Below the pieces are notes generated by a model. The model saw only the letters and a list, made by a program, of their open reading frames with translations, was not told where the DNA came from and did not search any database. The position numbers and the translations under genes are program-made. This document shows positions 1 through 7,767 of a DNA stretch of 16,501 nucleotides, piece after piece. The stretch is from Oscillospiraceae bacterium (lineage in GTDB: Bacteria > Bacillota > Clostridia > Oscillospirales > Butyricicoccaceae): NCBI GenBank assembly GCA_902797555.1, contig CADBTM010000081.1, forward strand, positions 1-16,501, given 5' to 3'. Numbering within the stretch: the stretch's first letter is position 1; each line of letters opens with the position of its first letter.

Positions 1-1
1 A

Positions 2-1012
2 CTGATCCTCAATGTCAACACCGGCTCGGTAAAGATCCCCGCCGGAGACGTGCTCAAAATGGTTTGGGACGCCGTCCGCTTCAAGATTCTTAACCTCTTC
101 GGAGGAAACTATCAGGAGGAGCTTGGCCAGGCGCTGGGCGCCACCTCCGACAACAAGATCATTTTCAGCATACGCATCCCCAGAATGCTCCTTGCGGCCA
201 TTTTGGGCGGCGCGCTGTCTGTCTCCGGCTTTTTGCTGCAGACCTTTTTCCGCAATCCTATCGCGGGTCCCTTTGTGCTGGGTATCTCCTCCGGCGCAAA
301 GATGGTGGTGGGCATCACTATGATCTTTCTTGCCACCCGGATCACGCGGATCAGCTCGGTGGTGATGATCCTTGCGGCCTTTATCGGTTCGCTGATCATT
401 GTGGCCATCGTTTTGCTGTTTTCTCAAAAAGTGCACAATATGTCCATGCTGCTGGTGATCGGCATCATGGTTGGATATATCTGCTCGGCGGTCACCGATT
501 TTTGCATCACCTTTGCCAACGAGGCGTCCATCGTCAATCTGACCAACTGGTCGATGGGCAGCTTCAGCGGAGCCTCATGGAGCAATGTGGTGACCGCATT
601 CTGGATCTGTATTGTCTGTCTCATCGCTGCATGGCTGATGAGCAAGCCCATCGGCGCCTATGCGCTGGGGGAGGGCTATGCCCAGAGCCTGGGTATCAAT
701 ATCAAGCTTTTCCGCGCGGCGCTCATTCTGCTCAGCAGCCTGCTTTCTGCCTGTGTTACCGCCTTTGCGGGGCCGATCTCCTTTGTGGGCATTGCCGTTC
801 CTCATATCACCCGGTCGATGCTTAAAACCTCTCGGCCTGCCATGGTGATCCCGGCAGCCTTCCTGTGCGGATCGGTGTTCTGCATCTTCTGTGATCTGAT
901 CGCGCGCACGGCCTTCTCTCCGAAAGAAATGGCCATCAGCACGGTGACCTCTGTTTTCGGCGCCCCTGTGGTGATTTATATGATGCTCAAGCGCCGGAAG
1001 AATCAGCAGTAA
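2..1012 (+). CDS. FecCD/BtuC-family ABC transporter permease (5' partial)
   Basis: Membrane permease of an iron-siderophore/cobalamin type (FecCD) ABC importer; it would form the transmembrane channel that receives substrate from a periplasmic-type binding lipoprotein. The reading frame is open from the left edge, and codons 2-49 read as family sequence (LILNVNTGSVKIPAGD, like the LxIGSVxIP segment that follows the first FecCD helix). The GTG at 50 is therefore not the start, and the true start and first helix lie upstream. About 336 residues are visible. Hallmarks are QTFFRNPIAGP from nt 239 and FAGPISFVGIAVPHITR ending near nt 814, within a series of hydrophobic helices. It ends with TAA, 11 bp before the ATPase gene. 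Membership in a cobalamin operon suggests a corrinoid substrate, but heme or siderophore cannot be excluded from sequence alone. Confidence 0.93.
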   Translation: MILNVNTGSVKIPAGDVLKMVWDAVRFKILNLFGGNYQEELGQALGATSDNKIIFSIRIPRMLLAAILGGALSVSGFLLQTFFRNPIAGPFVLGISSGAKMVVGITMIFLATRITRISSVVMILAAFIGSLIIVAIVLLFSQKVHNMSMLLVIGIMVGYICSAVTDFCITFANEASIVNLTNWSMGSFSGASWSNVVTAFWICIVCLIAAWLMSKPIGAYALGEGYAQSLGINIKLFRAALILLSSLLSACVTAFAGPISFVGIAVPHITRSMLKTSRPAMVIPAAFLCGSVFCIFCDLIARTAFSPKEMAISTVTSVFGAPVVIYMMLKRRKNQQ

Positions 1013-1023
1013 GGGAGGGCAAT

Positions 1024-2136
1024 ATGGCATATTTCACTACCAAGGATCTTGCCGTCGGCTATAACGGCAATGTGCTCATCCACGATATCTGCGTCAGCAT
1101 CGAAAAGGGAAAGATCCTCACCCTCATCGGCCCCAACGGCGCGGGAAAATCCACGATCCTGAAATCCATCACCCGGCATCTGGCAAAGATCGGCGGTGAA
1201 GTCTATATGGACGGCCACGACGTGTATGCATGGGCGCCGAAGGAGATGGCAAAGCAGGTGGCCGTGGTGCTCACCGACCGCATCCAGCCCGAGCTGATGA
1301 CCTGCGAGGAGGTCGTGGCCATGGGACGCTATCCCTACACCAACGCCATGGGCAAGCTGACCCCCAAGGACAAGGAGATCGTGCGCGAGGCGCTGGAACG
1401 GGTACACGCCTTCGACCTTGCGGAACGAGACTTCACCACTCTGTCCGACGGTCAGCGTCAGCGCATCATGCTGGCGCGCGCCATCTGTCAGCAGCCGCAG
1501 GTCATCGTTCTGGACGAGCCCACCGCCTATCTGGACATCCGGCACAAGATCGAGCTGCTGGACATCCTCCGGGAAATGGCGCACGAGCGGGGCATCACCG
1601 TCATTATGTCCCTCCACGAAATCGACCTTGCCACAAAGATCTCCGATTATATCCTGTGCGTCAAGGGCGATACCATCGCGGCCTTTGGCTCTCCGGACGA
1701 AATTTTTGACGGCGACGCCATCGATCGCCTGTACGATATCCATCATGGGAGCTATAACCTGCTTTTCGGCAGTGTAGAGTTGACAAAACCTGCAGGAATG
1801 CCTAAAGTATTTGTAGTGGCAGGCGGGGGAAAGGGGATCCCTTGTTACCGCGTACTGCAAAAGCGGCAGATCCCCTTTGCTACCGGCGTCCTGTTTGAAA
1901 ACGACGTGGACTGTCAGGTGGCCATGACGCTGAGCGATCATGTGATCGCCGCACCCGCCTTCGAGCCGATGCCGGAGAAGGCCTTTGACCGGGCGGCACA
2001 GTGCATGCTGTCCTGCGGCTGTGTTTTGGACGCAGGAACGCCTGTGGGCAGCCTGAACGGGATCAACGGCAGATTGCTCGATCTGGCGCGGGAAAAGGGG
2101 ATCCCGGTGGTCACCGATCCCAAGGAGATCCGCTGA
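1024..2136 (+). CDS. ABC transporter ATP-binding protein (corrinoid/iron complex type) with extra C-terminal domain
   Basis: Cytoplasmic ATPase partner of the upstream permease. Residues 1 to about 250 are a complete FecE/BtuD-like nucleotide-binding domain: Walker A GPNGAGKST at 36-44, signature LSDGQ at 140-144, Walker B VIVLDEP at 160-166, and the H-switch histidine at 198 (SLHEID). The ATG at 1024 is preceded by a GGGAGG ribosome site at 1013-1018. At 370 residues it is about 110 longer than ordinary FecE/BtuD ATPases. The surplus (residues 259-370) begins MPKVFVVAGGGKG, looks like a small alpha/beta domain, and carries five cysteines (274, 297, 327, 331, 333). I do not recognise this domain. 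It ends 18 bp before cbiA. The ABC assignment is certain; the corrinoid substrate is inferred from context. Confidence 0.95.
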   Translation: MAYFTTKDLAVGYNGNVLIHDICVSIEKGKILTLIGPNGAGKSTILKSITRHLAKIGGEVYMDGHDVYAWAPKEMAKQVAVVLTDRIQPELMTCEEVVAMGRYPYTNAMGKLTPKDKEIVREALERVHAFDLAERDFTTLSDGQRQRIMLARAICQQPQVIVLDEPTAYLDIRHKIELLDILREMAHERGITVIMSLHEIDLATKISDYILCVKGDTIAAFGSPDEIFDGDAIDRLYDIHHGSYNLLFGSVELTKPAGMPKVFVVAGGGKGIPCYRVLQKRQIPFATGVLFENDVDCQVAMTLSDHVIAAPAFEPMPEKAFDRAAQCMLSCGCVLDAGTPVGSLNGINGRLLDLAREKGIPVVTDPKEIR

Positions 2137-2154
2137 GGGGAAAGGAGCCCGAAC

Positions 2155-3510
2155 ATGGAACAGAACATCCCGAGAGTGCTCTTTGCCGGCACCAACAGCG
2201 GCTGCGGAAAAACCACCGTGACCTGCGCTGTGCTGCAGGCGTTGGTCAACCGGGGGATGAAGGTGGGAGCCTTCAAGTGCGGCCCCGACTATATCGACCC
2301 CATGTTTCACAGCAGGATCATCGGCGCGAAAAGCGCCAATCTGGATCTGTTTTTCTTTGAGGAAAACACCGCCCGGTATCTTCTGGCGAAAAACGCTGCC
2401 GATCGTGACGTGAGCATCATCGAGGGCGTCATGGGCTTTTACGACGGGATGGGTCTGACCACCCTCCGGGGAAGCACATGGGAAACGGCGAATCAGACAG
2501 AGTCTCCTGTGGTGTTGGTGGTGAACGGAAAAGGGGCGTCCCTTTCCGTCCTTGCCTCCATTCAGGGCTTTTTGGATTTTGTACCGGACAGCGGAATCCG
2601 GGGCGTCATTCTCAATTCTTGCACGGCGTCCACCTATCAGGCGCTCAAGGGTGAGATCGAGCGGCGGTTTGCCGGAAAAGTGCTCCCACTGGGCTTCTTG
2701 CCCAAGATGCCGGACTGTACGCTGGAAAGCCGACATCTGGGGCTGGTCACTGCAGCCGAGATCACCGATCTTCGGGAAAAGCTGGACAAGCTGGCGTCGC
2801 AGGCCGAGGAAAGCATTGATCTGAATGGACTGCTGAAGCTGGCAAATACTGCAAAGCCAATTTCCTTTACACCTGTTTTGCTTCAGAAGCAAACAGAATC
2901 CGTGCGCATCGCCGTCGCCCGGGACAACGCCTTTTGCTTTTACTACGAGGACAGCCTGGAGGCACTTACGGAAATGGGAGCGCAGCTGGTACCCTTCAGC
3001 CCGATGGAGGACAGCGAGCTTCCCCAAAACATCCATGGCCTCTATCTGGGCGGCGGCTATCCCGAGTTGTATGCCCGGCAGCTTTCCGACAACCGATCCA
3101 TGCGGGAAAGCGTTCTGGCTGCCCTCAGGCGGGGCTTGCCCTGTATCGCCGAATGCGGCGGTTTTATGTACCTGACCGAGGCCATCGGGGAGTATCCTAT
3201 GGTTGGCTTTCTCCCTGGAAAGAGCTTTGACAACAAAAAGCTGACCCGCTTCGGCTATGTGACCCTCACCGCAAAGCGGGACAATCTTTTGTGCGCGGCG
3301 GGGGAGCAGATTCGCGGACACGAGTTTCACCACTGGGACGCGGCGCAGACCGGCGACGCATTTGTGGCGGAAAAATCCACCGGAAAGCAATGGGACTGTG
3401 TTTTTGCCGATGAGCACCTTTACGCGGGATATCCTCATTTTCATTTTTATGCCAATCCGGCCTTTGCCCAGCGGTTTTATAAGGCCTGTATCAAGGAGAA
3501 ATTGCAATGA
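2155..3510 (+). CDS. cbiA: Cobyrinate a,c-diamide synthase
   Basis: ATP- and glutamine-dependent amidase that converts cob(II)yrinate to its a,c-diamide in the anaerobic cobalamin pathway. The 451 residues match the usual length. The N-terminal dethiobiotin-synthetase-like domain has a P-loop at residues 12-21 (GTNSGCGKTT) and KCGPDYIDPMFH shortly after. The C-terminal GATase_3 domain has LGGGYPE at 298-304, the nucleophilic cysteine at 334 in AECGGF, and the late HFHF motif at 428-431. The ATG at 2155 follows AAAGGAG at 2141-2147. The stop overlaps the cbiC start by 4 bp (ATGA), implying coupled translation. CobB of the aerobic pathway is the same family; CbiD and CbiG nearby favour the anaerobic name. 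Confidence 0.97.
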   Translation: MEQNIPRVLFAGTNSGCGKTTVTCAVLQALVNRGMKVGAFKCGPDYIDPMFHSRIIGAKSANLDLFFFEENTARYLLAKNAADRDVSIIEGVMGFYDGMGLTTLRGSTWETANQTESPVVLVVNGKGASLSVLASIQGFLDFVPDSGIRGVILNSCTASTYQALKGEIERRFAGKVLPLGFLPKMPDCTLESRHLGLVTAAEITDLREKLDKLASQAEESIDLNGLLKLANTAKPISFTPVLLQKQTESVRIAVARDNAFCFYYEDSLEALTEMGAQLVPFSPMEDSELPQNIHGLYLGGGYPELYARQLSDNRSMRESVLAALRRGLPCIAECGGFMYLTEAIGEYPMVGFLPGKSFDNKKLTRFGYVTLTAKRDNLLCAAGEQIRGHEFHHWDAAQTGDAFVAEKSTGKQWDCVFADEHLYAGYPHFHFYANPAFAQRFYKACIKEKLQ

Positions 3511-4130
3511 TCGAAATCGTCAAACCTATGGACATTGAAAAGCGCAGCTTTGAGATCATCACCGAGATTCTGGGCGACCGCACCTTTGCTCCGGAGGTCG
3601 CGCCCGTGGTCAAACGGGTGATTCACACCACCGCTGATTTTGACTATGCGGACAATCTGATATTTTCCGAGGACGCCGTCAAAAAGGGGATCGAAGCCCT
3701 CAAGGGAGGCTGTCATATCGTCACCGACACCAATATGGCCATGGCCGGGATCAACAAGACCATCCTGAAAAAGCTTGGCGGCGAAGTGCACTGCTTTATC
3801 TCCGACCCGGATGTGGCTGCCGAGGCAAAGGAGCGGGGGGTTACCCGTGCCACCGTTTCCATGGAGCGGGCAGCCATGCTGGACAAAAACTGCATTTTCG
3901 CCATCGGCAACGCCCCCACAGCGCTGCTGGAGATCAAAAAGCTGATGGACGAAGGCAGACTGACCCCGGCGCTCATCATCGGTGTACCGGTGGGCTTTGT
4001 CAATGTGGTGGAAAGCAAGGAAAACATCATCGGCTGCGACGTGCCCTATATCGTGGCGCGGGGCAGAAAAGGCGGCAGCAACGTAGCTGCAGCCATCTGC
4101 AATGCACTGATGTATCAGATCACCCGCTGA
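3507..4130 (+). CDS. cbiC: Cobalt-precorrin-8 methylmutase
   Basis: Catalyses the migration of the C-11 methyl group to C-12, turning cobalt-precorrin-8 into cobyrinate, directly before the CbiA step. The 207 residues are the normal length. The catalytic histidine lies at residue 40 in KRVIHTTAD, matching the conserved histidine of CobH/CbiC enzymes. The segment AIGNAPTALLEI and the C-terminal VARGRKGGSNVAAAICNAL are also typical. The ATG overlaps the cbiA stop and has AAGGAG at 3493-3498, 8 nt upstream. It ends 2 bp before the cbiD ATG. Confidence 0.97.
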   Translation: MIEIVKPMDIEKRSFEIITEILGDRTFAPEVAPVVKRVIHTTADFDYADNLIFSEDAVKKGIEALKGGCHIVTDTNMAMAGINKTILKKLGGEVHCFISDPDVAAEAKERGVTRATVSMERAAMLDKNCIFAIGNAPTALLEIKKLMDEGRLTPALIIGVPVGFVNVVESKENIIGCDVPYIVARGRKGGSNVAAAICNALMYQITR

Positions 4131-4132
4131 CG

Positions 4133-5269
4133 ATGGAAGAGTACGTCACCAAGGACGGCAAGCGCCTGCGCATGGGCTTTACCACCGGCTCTTGCGCCGC
4201 TGCTGCGGCAAAGGCGGCCGTCTGGATGCTGTTCACCGGGAAGGCGCGGAACGAGATTTCCCTGACTACGCCAAAGGGGATCGTCCTGACCCTTCCCGTG
4301 CTGGATATCCGCATGGAGGAGGGGCGCGTTTCGTGCGCCATCCAAAAGGACAGCGGCGACGATCCCGATGTCACCGGCGGAGCGTGGATATATGCTTCGG
4401 TATCCCGCAGGGAAGACCGGGAGATCGTTATCGACGGCGGCATCGGCGTCGGCCGCGTTACAAAGCGGGGCTTGGATCAGCCTGTGGGCGCCGCCGCCAT
4501 CAACTCCGTCCCACGGAAAATGATCCGGGAAAATGTGGACGAGGTGCGCGCTCTGCTGGATGAGAGCTGCGGCGTGGATGTGGTGATTTCTGTGCCCACA
4601 GGGGAAGAACTTGCGAAAAAGACCTTTAATCCCCGCTTGGGGATCGTGGGCGGCATCTCCATTCTCGGCACCACCGGCATTGTGGAACCCATGAGCGAAC
4701 AGGCACTGGTGGATACCATTCGGGTGGAGCTGAGGCAAAAGCGGGCAAACGGCGCGGAAAATGTGCTGCTCACTCCGGGCAATTACGGGGCGGAGTTTAT
4801 CCGCGGCTCTCTGGGCATCGACCCGCAGACCGCTGTCCAGACCTCCAACTTTATCGGAGACGCGCTGGACATCTGCAAGGAGCTGGGCTTTTGCAGCGCG
4901 CTGCTCATCGGCCATGTGGGCAAGCTGGTCAAGCTGGGCGGCGGCATGATGAACACCCATTCCAAATATGGCGATTGCCGTATGGAGATCCTCGCCGCGC
5001 AGGCCGGTGCGGTGGGCTTTACGCCGCGATGCGTGAGTGAGATGCTGGAATGCGTCACCTGCGATGACGCCATCCGCCTGATGCGGGAAGAGGACGATGC
5101 AAAGTGCGCGCTGGCACTGGACCGTCTCACTGGGCGGATCTCCTTTCATCTGGCCCATCGTGGCGGGGAAGCTTTGCATACAGAGGCGATCTATTTTTCC
5201 AAAGAATACGGCATTTTGGGAGAAACCGCAGGAGCAAGAGACTTGCTTCAAAAGATATTGGAGGGATAA
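4133..5269 (+). CDS. cbiD: Cobalt-precorrin-5B C1-methyltransferase
   Basis: Methylates C-1 of cobalt-precorrin-5B using S-adenosylmethionine; the enzyme is a marker of the anaerobic (cobalt-early) pathway. The 378 residues match the family length. The N-terminal family signature GFTTGSCAAAAAKAA lies at residues 15-29. A glycine-rich stretch (GHVGKLVKLGGGMMNTHS) in the second half is also characteristic. The ATG is 2 bp after the cbiC stop, and I see no convincing Shine-Dalgarno sequence in front of it, so translation probably depends on ribosomes terminating on cbiC. It ends 2 bp before the preferred cbiF start. Confidence 0.97.
   Translation: MEEYVTKDGKRLRMGFTTGSCAAAAAKAAVWMLFTGKARNEISLTTPKGIVLTLPVLDIRMEEGRVSCAIQKDSGDDPDVTGGAWIYASVSRREDREIVIDGGIGVGRVTKRGLDQPVGAAAINSVPRKMIRENVDEVRALLDESCGVDVVISVPTGEELAKKTFNPRLGIVGGISILGTTGIVEPMSEQALVDTIRVELRQKRANGAENVLLTPGNYGAEFIRGSLGIDPQTAVQTSNFIGDALDICKELGFCSALLIGHVGKLVKLGGGMMNTHSKYGDCRMEILAAQAGAVGFTPRCVSEMLECVTCDDAIRLMREEDDAKCALALDRLTGRISFHLAHRGGEALHTEAIYFSKEYGILGETAGARDLLQKILEG
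5260..5265 (+). promoter_or_regulatory. Ribosome binding site deciding the cbiF start
   Basis: GGAGGG sits 6 nt before the ATG at 5272, inside the end of cbiD. It supports the start at 5272, where the conserved SAM-binding strand begins, over an in-frame ATG at 5104 that would bury the start deep in cbiD. Confidence 0.85.
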
Positions 5270-5271
5270 GC

Positions 5272-6027
5272 ATGGTACATTTTGTGGGAGCGGGCAGCGG
5301 CGCTGCCGATCTGATCACGGTTCGCGGAGCGCGCCTTCTCAAAGAGGCCGATGTTGTGATCTATGCCGGTTCGCTGGTCAATCCGGCGCTGCTGGAATAC
5401 ACCCACCCCGGCTGTAAAATATATAACAGCGCAGAAATGACGTTGGAGCAGGTGATCGAAGTGATGCGCTCCGCTGAGGCGGAGGGCAAGACCACCGTCC
5501 GGCTGCACACCGGAGATCCCAGCATTTACGGTGCGGTCCGGGAACAGTTTGACCTGCTCAAGGATCTGGGGATCGACTATGACGTGACCCCGGGCGTCAG
5601 TGCCTTTTGCGGCGCGGCGGCTGCGCTTCGTGTGGAGTACACTCTGCCCGACGTGAGCCAGACGGTGATCATCTCCCGGGCTGCCGGTCGGACGCCCGTG
5701 CCCGAACGCGAATCCATCCGTTCGCTGGCGCAGCACGGCTCTACCATGATTCTGTTTTTGAGCACCGGCCTTACGGAAACCCTCCAGCGGGAGCTTTTGG
5801 CGGGCGGATATGGGAAAGATACCCCGGTTGCCGTGATCTATAAAGCAACCTGGCCGGACGAAAAGCAGCTGTTCTGCACGGTGGGAACCCTTCACGAAAG
5901 TGTCAAAAAGAGCGGCCTCACCAAAACGGCGCTCATCATCGTGGGCAACTGCCTGGAAGGGGAGTACGGCCGATCCAAGCTGTATGATCCCACCTTTACC
6001 ACCGAATTCCGCGAGGCAACCAAATGA
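5272..6027 (+). CDS. cbiF: Cobalt-precorrin-4 C11-methyltransferase
   Basis: SAM-dependent methylase that adds the C-11 methyl group to cobalt-precorrin-4. It is a tetrapyrrole (TP) methylase of 251 residues, the normal CbiF/CobM length with the start at 5272. The N-terminal glycine loop GAGSGAADLIT lies at residues 6-16 and LHTGDPSIYGA around residues 78-88 (GDP at 81-83). A C-11 rather than other methylase is supported by IYAGSLVNPALL after the first loop and by IISRAAGRTPVPERESI, both features of CbiF/CobM. The frame extends upstream to an ATG at 5104, but that segment is out-of-frame cbiD and not homologous. Its stop overlaps cbiG by 4 bp (ATGA). Confidence 0.96.
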   Translation: MVHFVGAGSGAADLITVRGARLLKEADVVIYAGSLVNPALLEYTHPGCKIYNSAEMTLEQVIEVMRSAEAEGKTTVRLHTGDPSIYGAVREQFDLLKDLGIDYDVTPGVSAFCGAAAALRVEYTLPDVSQTVIISRAAGRTPVPERESIRSLAQHGSTMILFLSTGLTETLQRELLAGGYGKDTPVAVIYKATWPDEKQLFCTVGTLHESVKKSGLTKTALIIVGNCLEGEYGRSKLYDPTFTTEFREATK

Positions 6028-7043
6028 AAGCGGCGCTGTTTGCCTACAGCCGCCGCGGCTGTGAAACGGCGCTTTCCGTGAAGGACGCCCTGGCAGGTTG
6101 GAATGTGCGTGCGTTTACCGTCCAACGACTGGCGCAGGGGGACTTTGCCCCGCTGGAAAAGCCGACTCCGGCCTTTTACGGTGCCCTGTTTCAAAGCTGT
6201 GATGCGCTGATTTTTGTGGGAGCGGCGGGTATCGCCGTCCGGGAGATCGCGCCGCATGTTCGCGACAAGCGCACCGACCCTGCCGTACTGTGTATCGACG
6301 AGCTGGGGCAATATGTGATCCCTCTTTTGTCCGGCCATATCGGCGGAGCAAACGAGCTGGCCGCCGCACTGGCGGACAAGCTGGACGCGCAGGCGATCAT
6401 CACCACCGCCACCGACATCAACCGCAAGTTTTCGGTGGACGCCTGGGCGGCAAAAAACGGCTGTATCATTGACAATATGGCTGCGGCGAAGGCTGTATCT
6501 GCCGCCATTCTGGAGCATCCTGTTTTTTTGAAAAGTGACTTTCCCATCGGAACGGAGCTGCCTTCCGGCGTTGAGCCGGGAGATACAGGTGACACGGGGA
6601 TCGTCATTTCCACCGGGATGCAAAAACCGTTTTCCACCACGCTGCGGCTGATTCCGCCCGTGCTCACTGTCGGCATCGGCTGCCGGAAGGGAACGCCCTT
6701 GGAGAGCATTCGCCAGGCGGTGGAGGAGGTCTTTTTGGAAAACGGTCTGGATCTCCGCGCTGTCAAGGGTGTTGCGTCCATTGACCTCAAGGCGCAGGAG
6801 CAGGGACTTTTGGAGTATTGCAAAGAAATGAATTGGCCTGTGCGTTTTTACTCTGCGGACGAGCTCCTTTCTGTAAAGGGAGTTTTTACCGCGTCCGCCT
6901 TTGTAAAGAGCGTGACAGGTGTCGACAATGTATGTGAACGGGCTGCCAAGATCGCTTCCGATCGCCTGATCGTCCGCAAAACGGCGAAAAACGGCGTGAC
7001 GGTTGCGGTGGCAGAAGAGAAATGGGAGGTGCGCTTTGGGTAA
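6024..7043 (+). CDS. cbiG: Cobalt-precorrin-5A hydrolase
   Basis: Opens the delta-lactone of cobalt-precorrin-5A and releases acetaldehyde during anaerobic ring contraction. It is a full-length single-gene CbiG of 339 residues. The N-terminal and central regions contain FVGAAGIAVREIAPHVRDK and LLSGHIGGANELA (His105). The CbiG_C domain starts near residue 213 with LTVGIGCRKGTPLESI (214-229) and continues through VKGVASIDLK. The ATG overlaps the cbiF stop, with GAGG at 6013-6016. The last 8 bp overlap the proposed TTG start of cbiH. CbiG is absent from the aerobic pathway, so together with CbiD it fixes the route. Confidence 0.96.
   Translation: MKAALFAYSRRGCETALSVKDALAGWNVRAFTVQRLAQGDFAPLEKPTPAFYGALFQSCDALIFVGAAGIAVREIAPHVRDKRTDPAVLCIDELGQYVIPLLSGHIGGANELAAALADKLDAQAIITTATDINRKFSVDAWAAKNGCIIDNMAAAKAVSAAILEHPVFLKSDFPIGTELPSGVEPGDTGDTGIVISTGMQKPFSTTLRLIPPVLTVGIGCRKGTPLESIRQAVEEVFLENGLDLRAVKGVASIDLKAQEQGLLEYCKEMNWPVRFYSADELLSVKGVFTASAFVKSVTGVDNVCERAAKIASDRLIVRKTAKNGVTVAVAEEKWEVRFG
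7024..7029 (+). promoter_or_regulatory. Ribosome binding site deciding a TTG start for cbiH
   Basis: GGGAGG lies 6 nt before a TTG at 7036, at the end of cbiG. The TTG is followed at once by GKLSVIGIGPG, the expected first strand of a TP methylase. The in-frame ATG at 7003 would add 11 residues with no family match and has no comparable site. Confidence 0.8.
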
Positions 7044-7767
7044 GCTGAGTGTGATCGGGATCGGCCCCGGTGATCGTGACAACATGACCCTGCGGGCAGA
7101 TCGTACCCTGCGGGAGTGCGACGTGATCGTGGGCTATCATGTGTATGTGGATCTGGTAAAGGAGTATTATCCGGAAAAACCGTTATTGACGACACCCATG
7201 ACCCGGGAAAAAGAGCGCTGTGAAATGGCTCTGGAAGAGGCAAAAAGCGGCAAGCATGTGGCCATGGTCTGTTCGGGCGACAGCGGCATCTACGGAATGG
7301 CTGCCCTCATCTACGAGCTGAAGGGGGAGGACAGCAATCCCGAGGTCGAGATCATCCCGGGCCTGACCGCGGCCTGCAGCGGCGCTTCCATCCTCGGAGC
7401 GCCGCTCACCCACGATTTTGCTGTCATCAGCCTGAGCGACCGTCTCACCTCGTGGGAGACCATCGAAAAGCGGCTGTGTGCCGCGGCGGAAGCCGATCTG
7501 TCCATTGTCCTCTACAATCCCGCCAGCAAGGGACGGCCGGATCATCTGCGCCGCGCCTGCGAGATTTTGCTGCGCACCCTGCCGGAGGATCGCATTTGCG
7601 GGATTGCCCGCAATATCGGCCGGGAAGGGGAGTCGGCAAGGATCCTCCCTCTGGGCGAGCTGAAGGACACAGAGGTGGATATGTTCTGCACGGTCTTTGT
7701 CGGCAACGCCATGACGAAGGTTCTGGACGGCCGCATGGTAACGCCTCGGGGGTATCGGGGTGTATAA
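7036..7767 (+). CDS. cbiH: Cobalt-precorrin-3 C17-methyltransferase
   Basis: SAM-dependent TP methylase that adds the C-17 methyl group and drives ring contraction of cobalt-factor III/precorrin-3. With the TTG start at 7036 the protein is 243 residues, the usual length of a single-domain CbiH/CobJ. The first loop GIGPGDRDNMT lies at residues 8-18 and CSGDSGIYGMA around 79-89. ARNIGREGE in the C-terminal third is typical of the C-17 enzyme. YNPASKGRPDHLRRA is also in keeping with CobJ. It overlaps cbiG by 8 bp at its start and the cbiJ-E-T fusion by 8 bp at its end. The ATG at 7003 is an alternative start. Confidence 0.95.
   Translation: MGKLSVIGIGPGDRDNMTLRADRTLRECDVIVGYHVYVDLVKEYYPEKPLLTTPMTREKERCEMALEEAKSGKHVAMVCSGDSGIYGMAALIYELKGEDSNPEVEIIPGLTAACSGASILGAPLTHDFAVISLSDRLTSWETIEKRLCAAAEADLSIVLYNPASKGRPDHLRRACEILLRTLPEDRICGIARNIGREGESARILPLGELKDTEVDMFCTVFVGNAMTKVLDGRMVTPRGYRGV

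Noticed and set aside
50..52. GTG as the start of the permease gene
   Set aside because: The frame is open to the left edge and the upstream codons read as conserved FecCD sequence, so the gene begins outside the window.
1003..3507. An 834-codon open frame on the minus strand opposite the ABC ATPase and cbiA genes
   Set aside because: It is the antisense shadow of two well-supported plus-strand genes in GC-rich codons, has no recognisable domain, and spans a gene junction. Frame openness here follows from codon bias.
5104..5271. N-terminal extension of cbiF from the ATG at 5104
   Set aside because: The added 56 residues are out-of-frame cbiD sequence; the ATG at 5272 has a good ribosome site and begins the conserved first strand.
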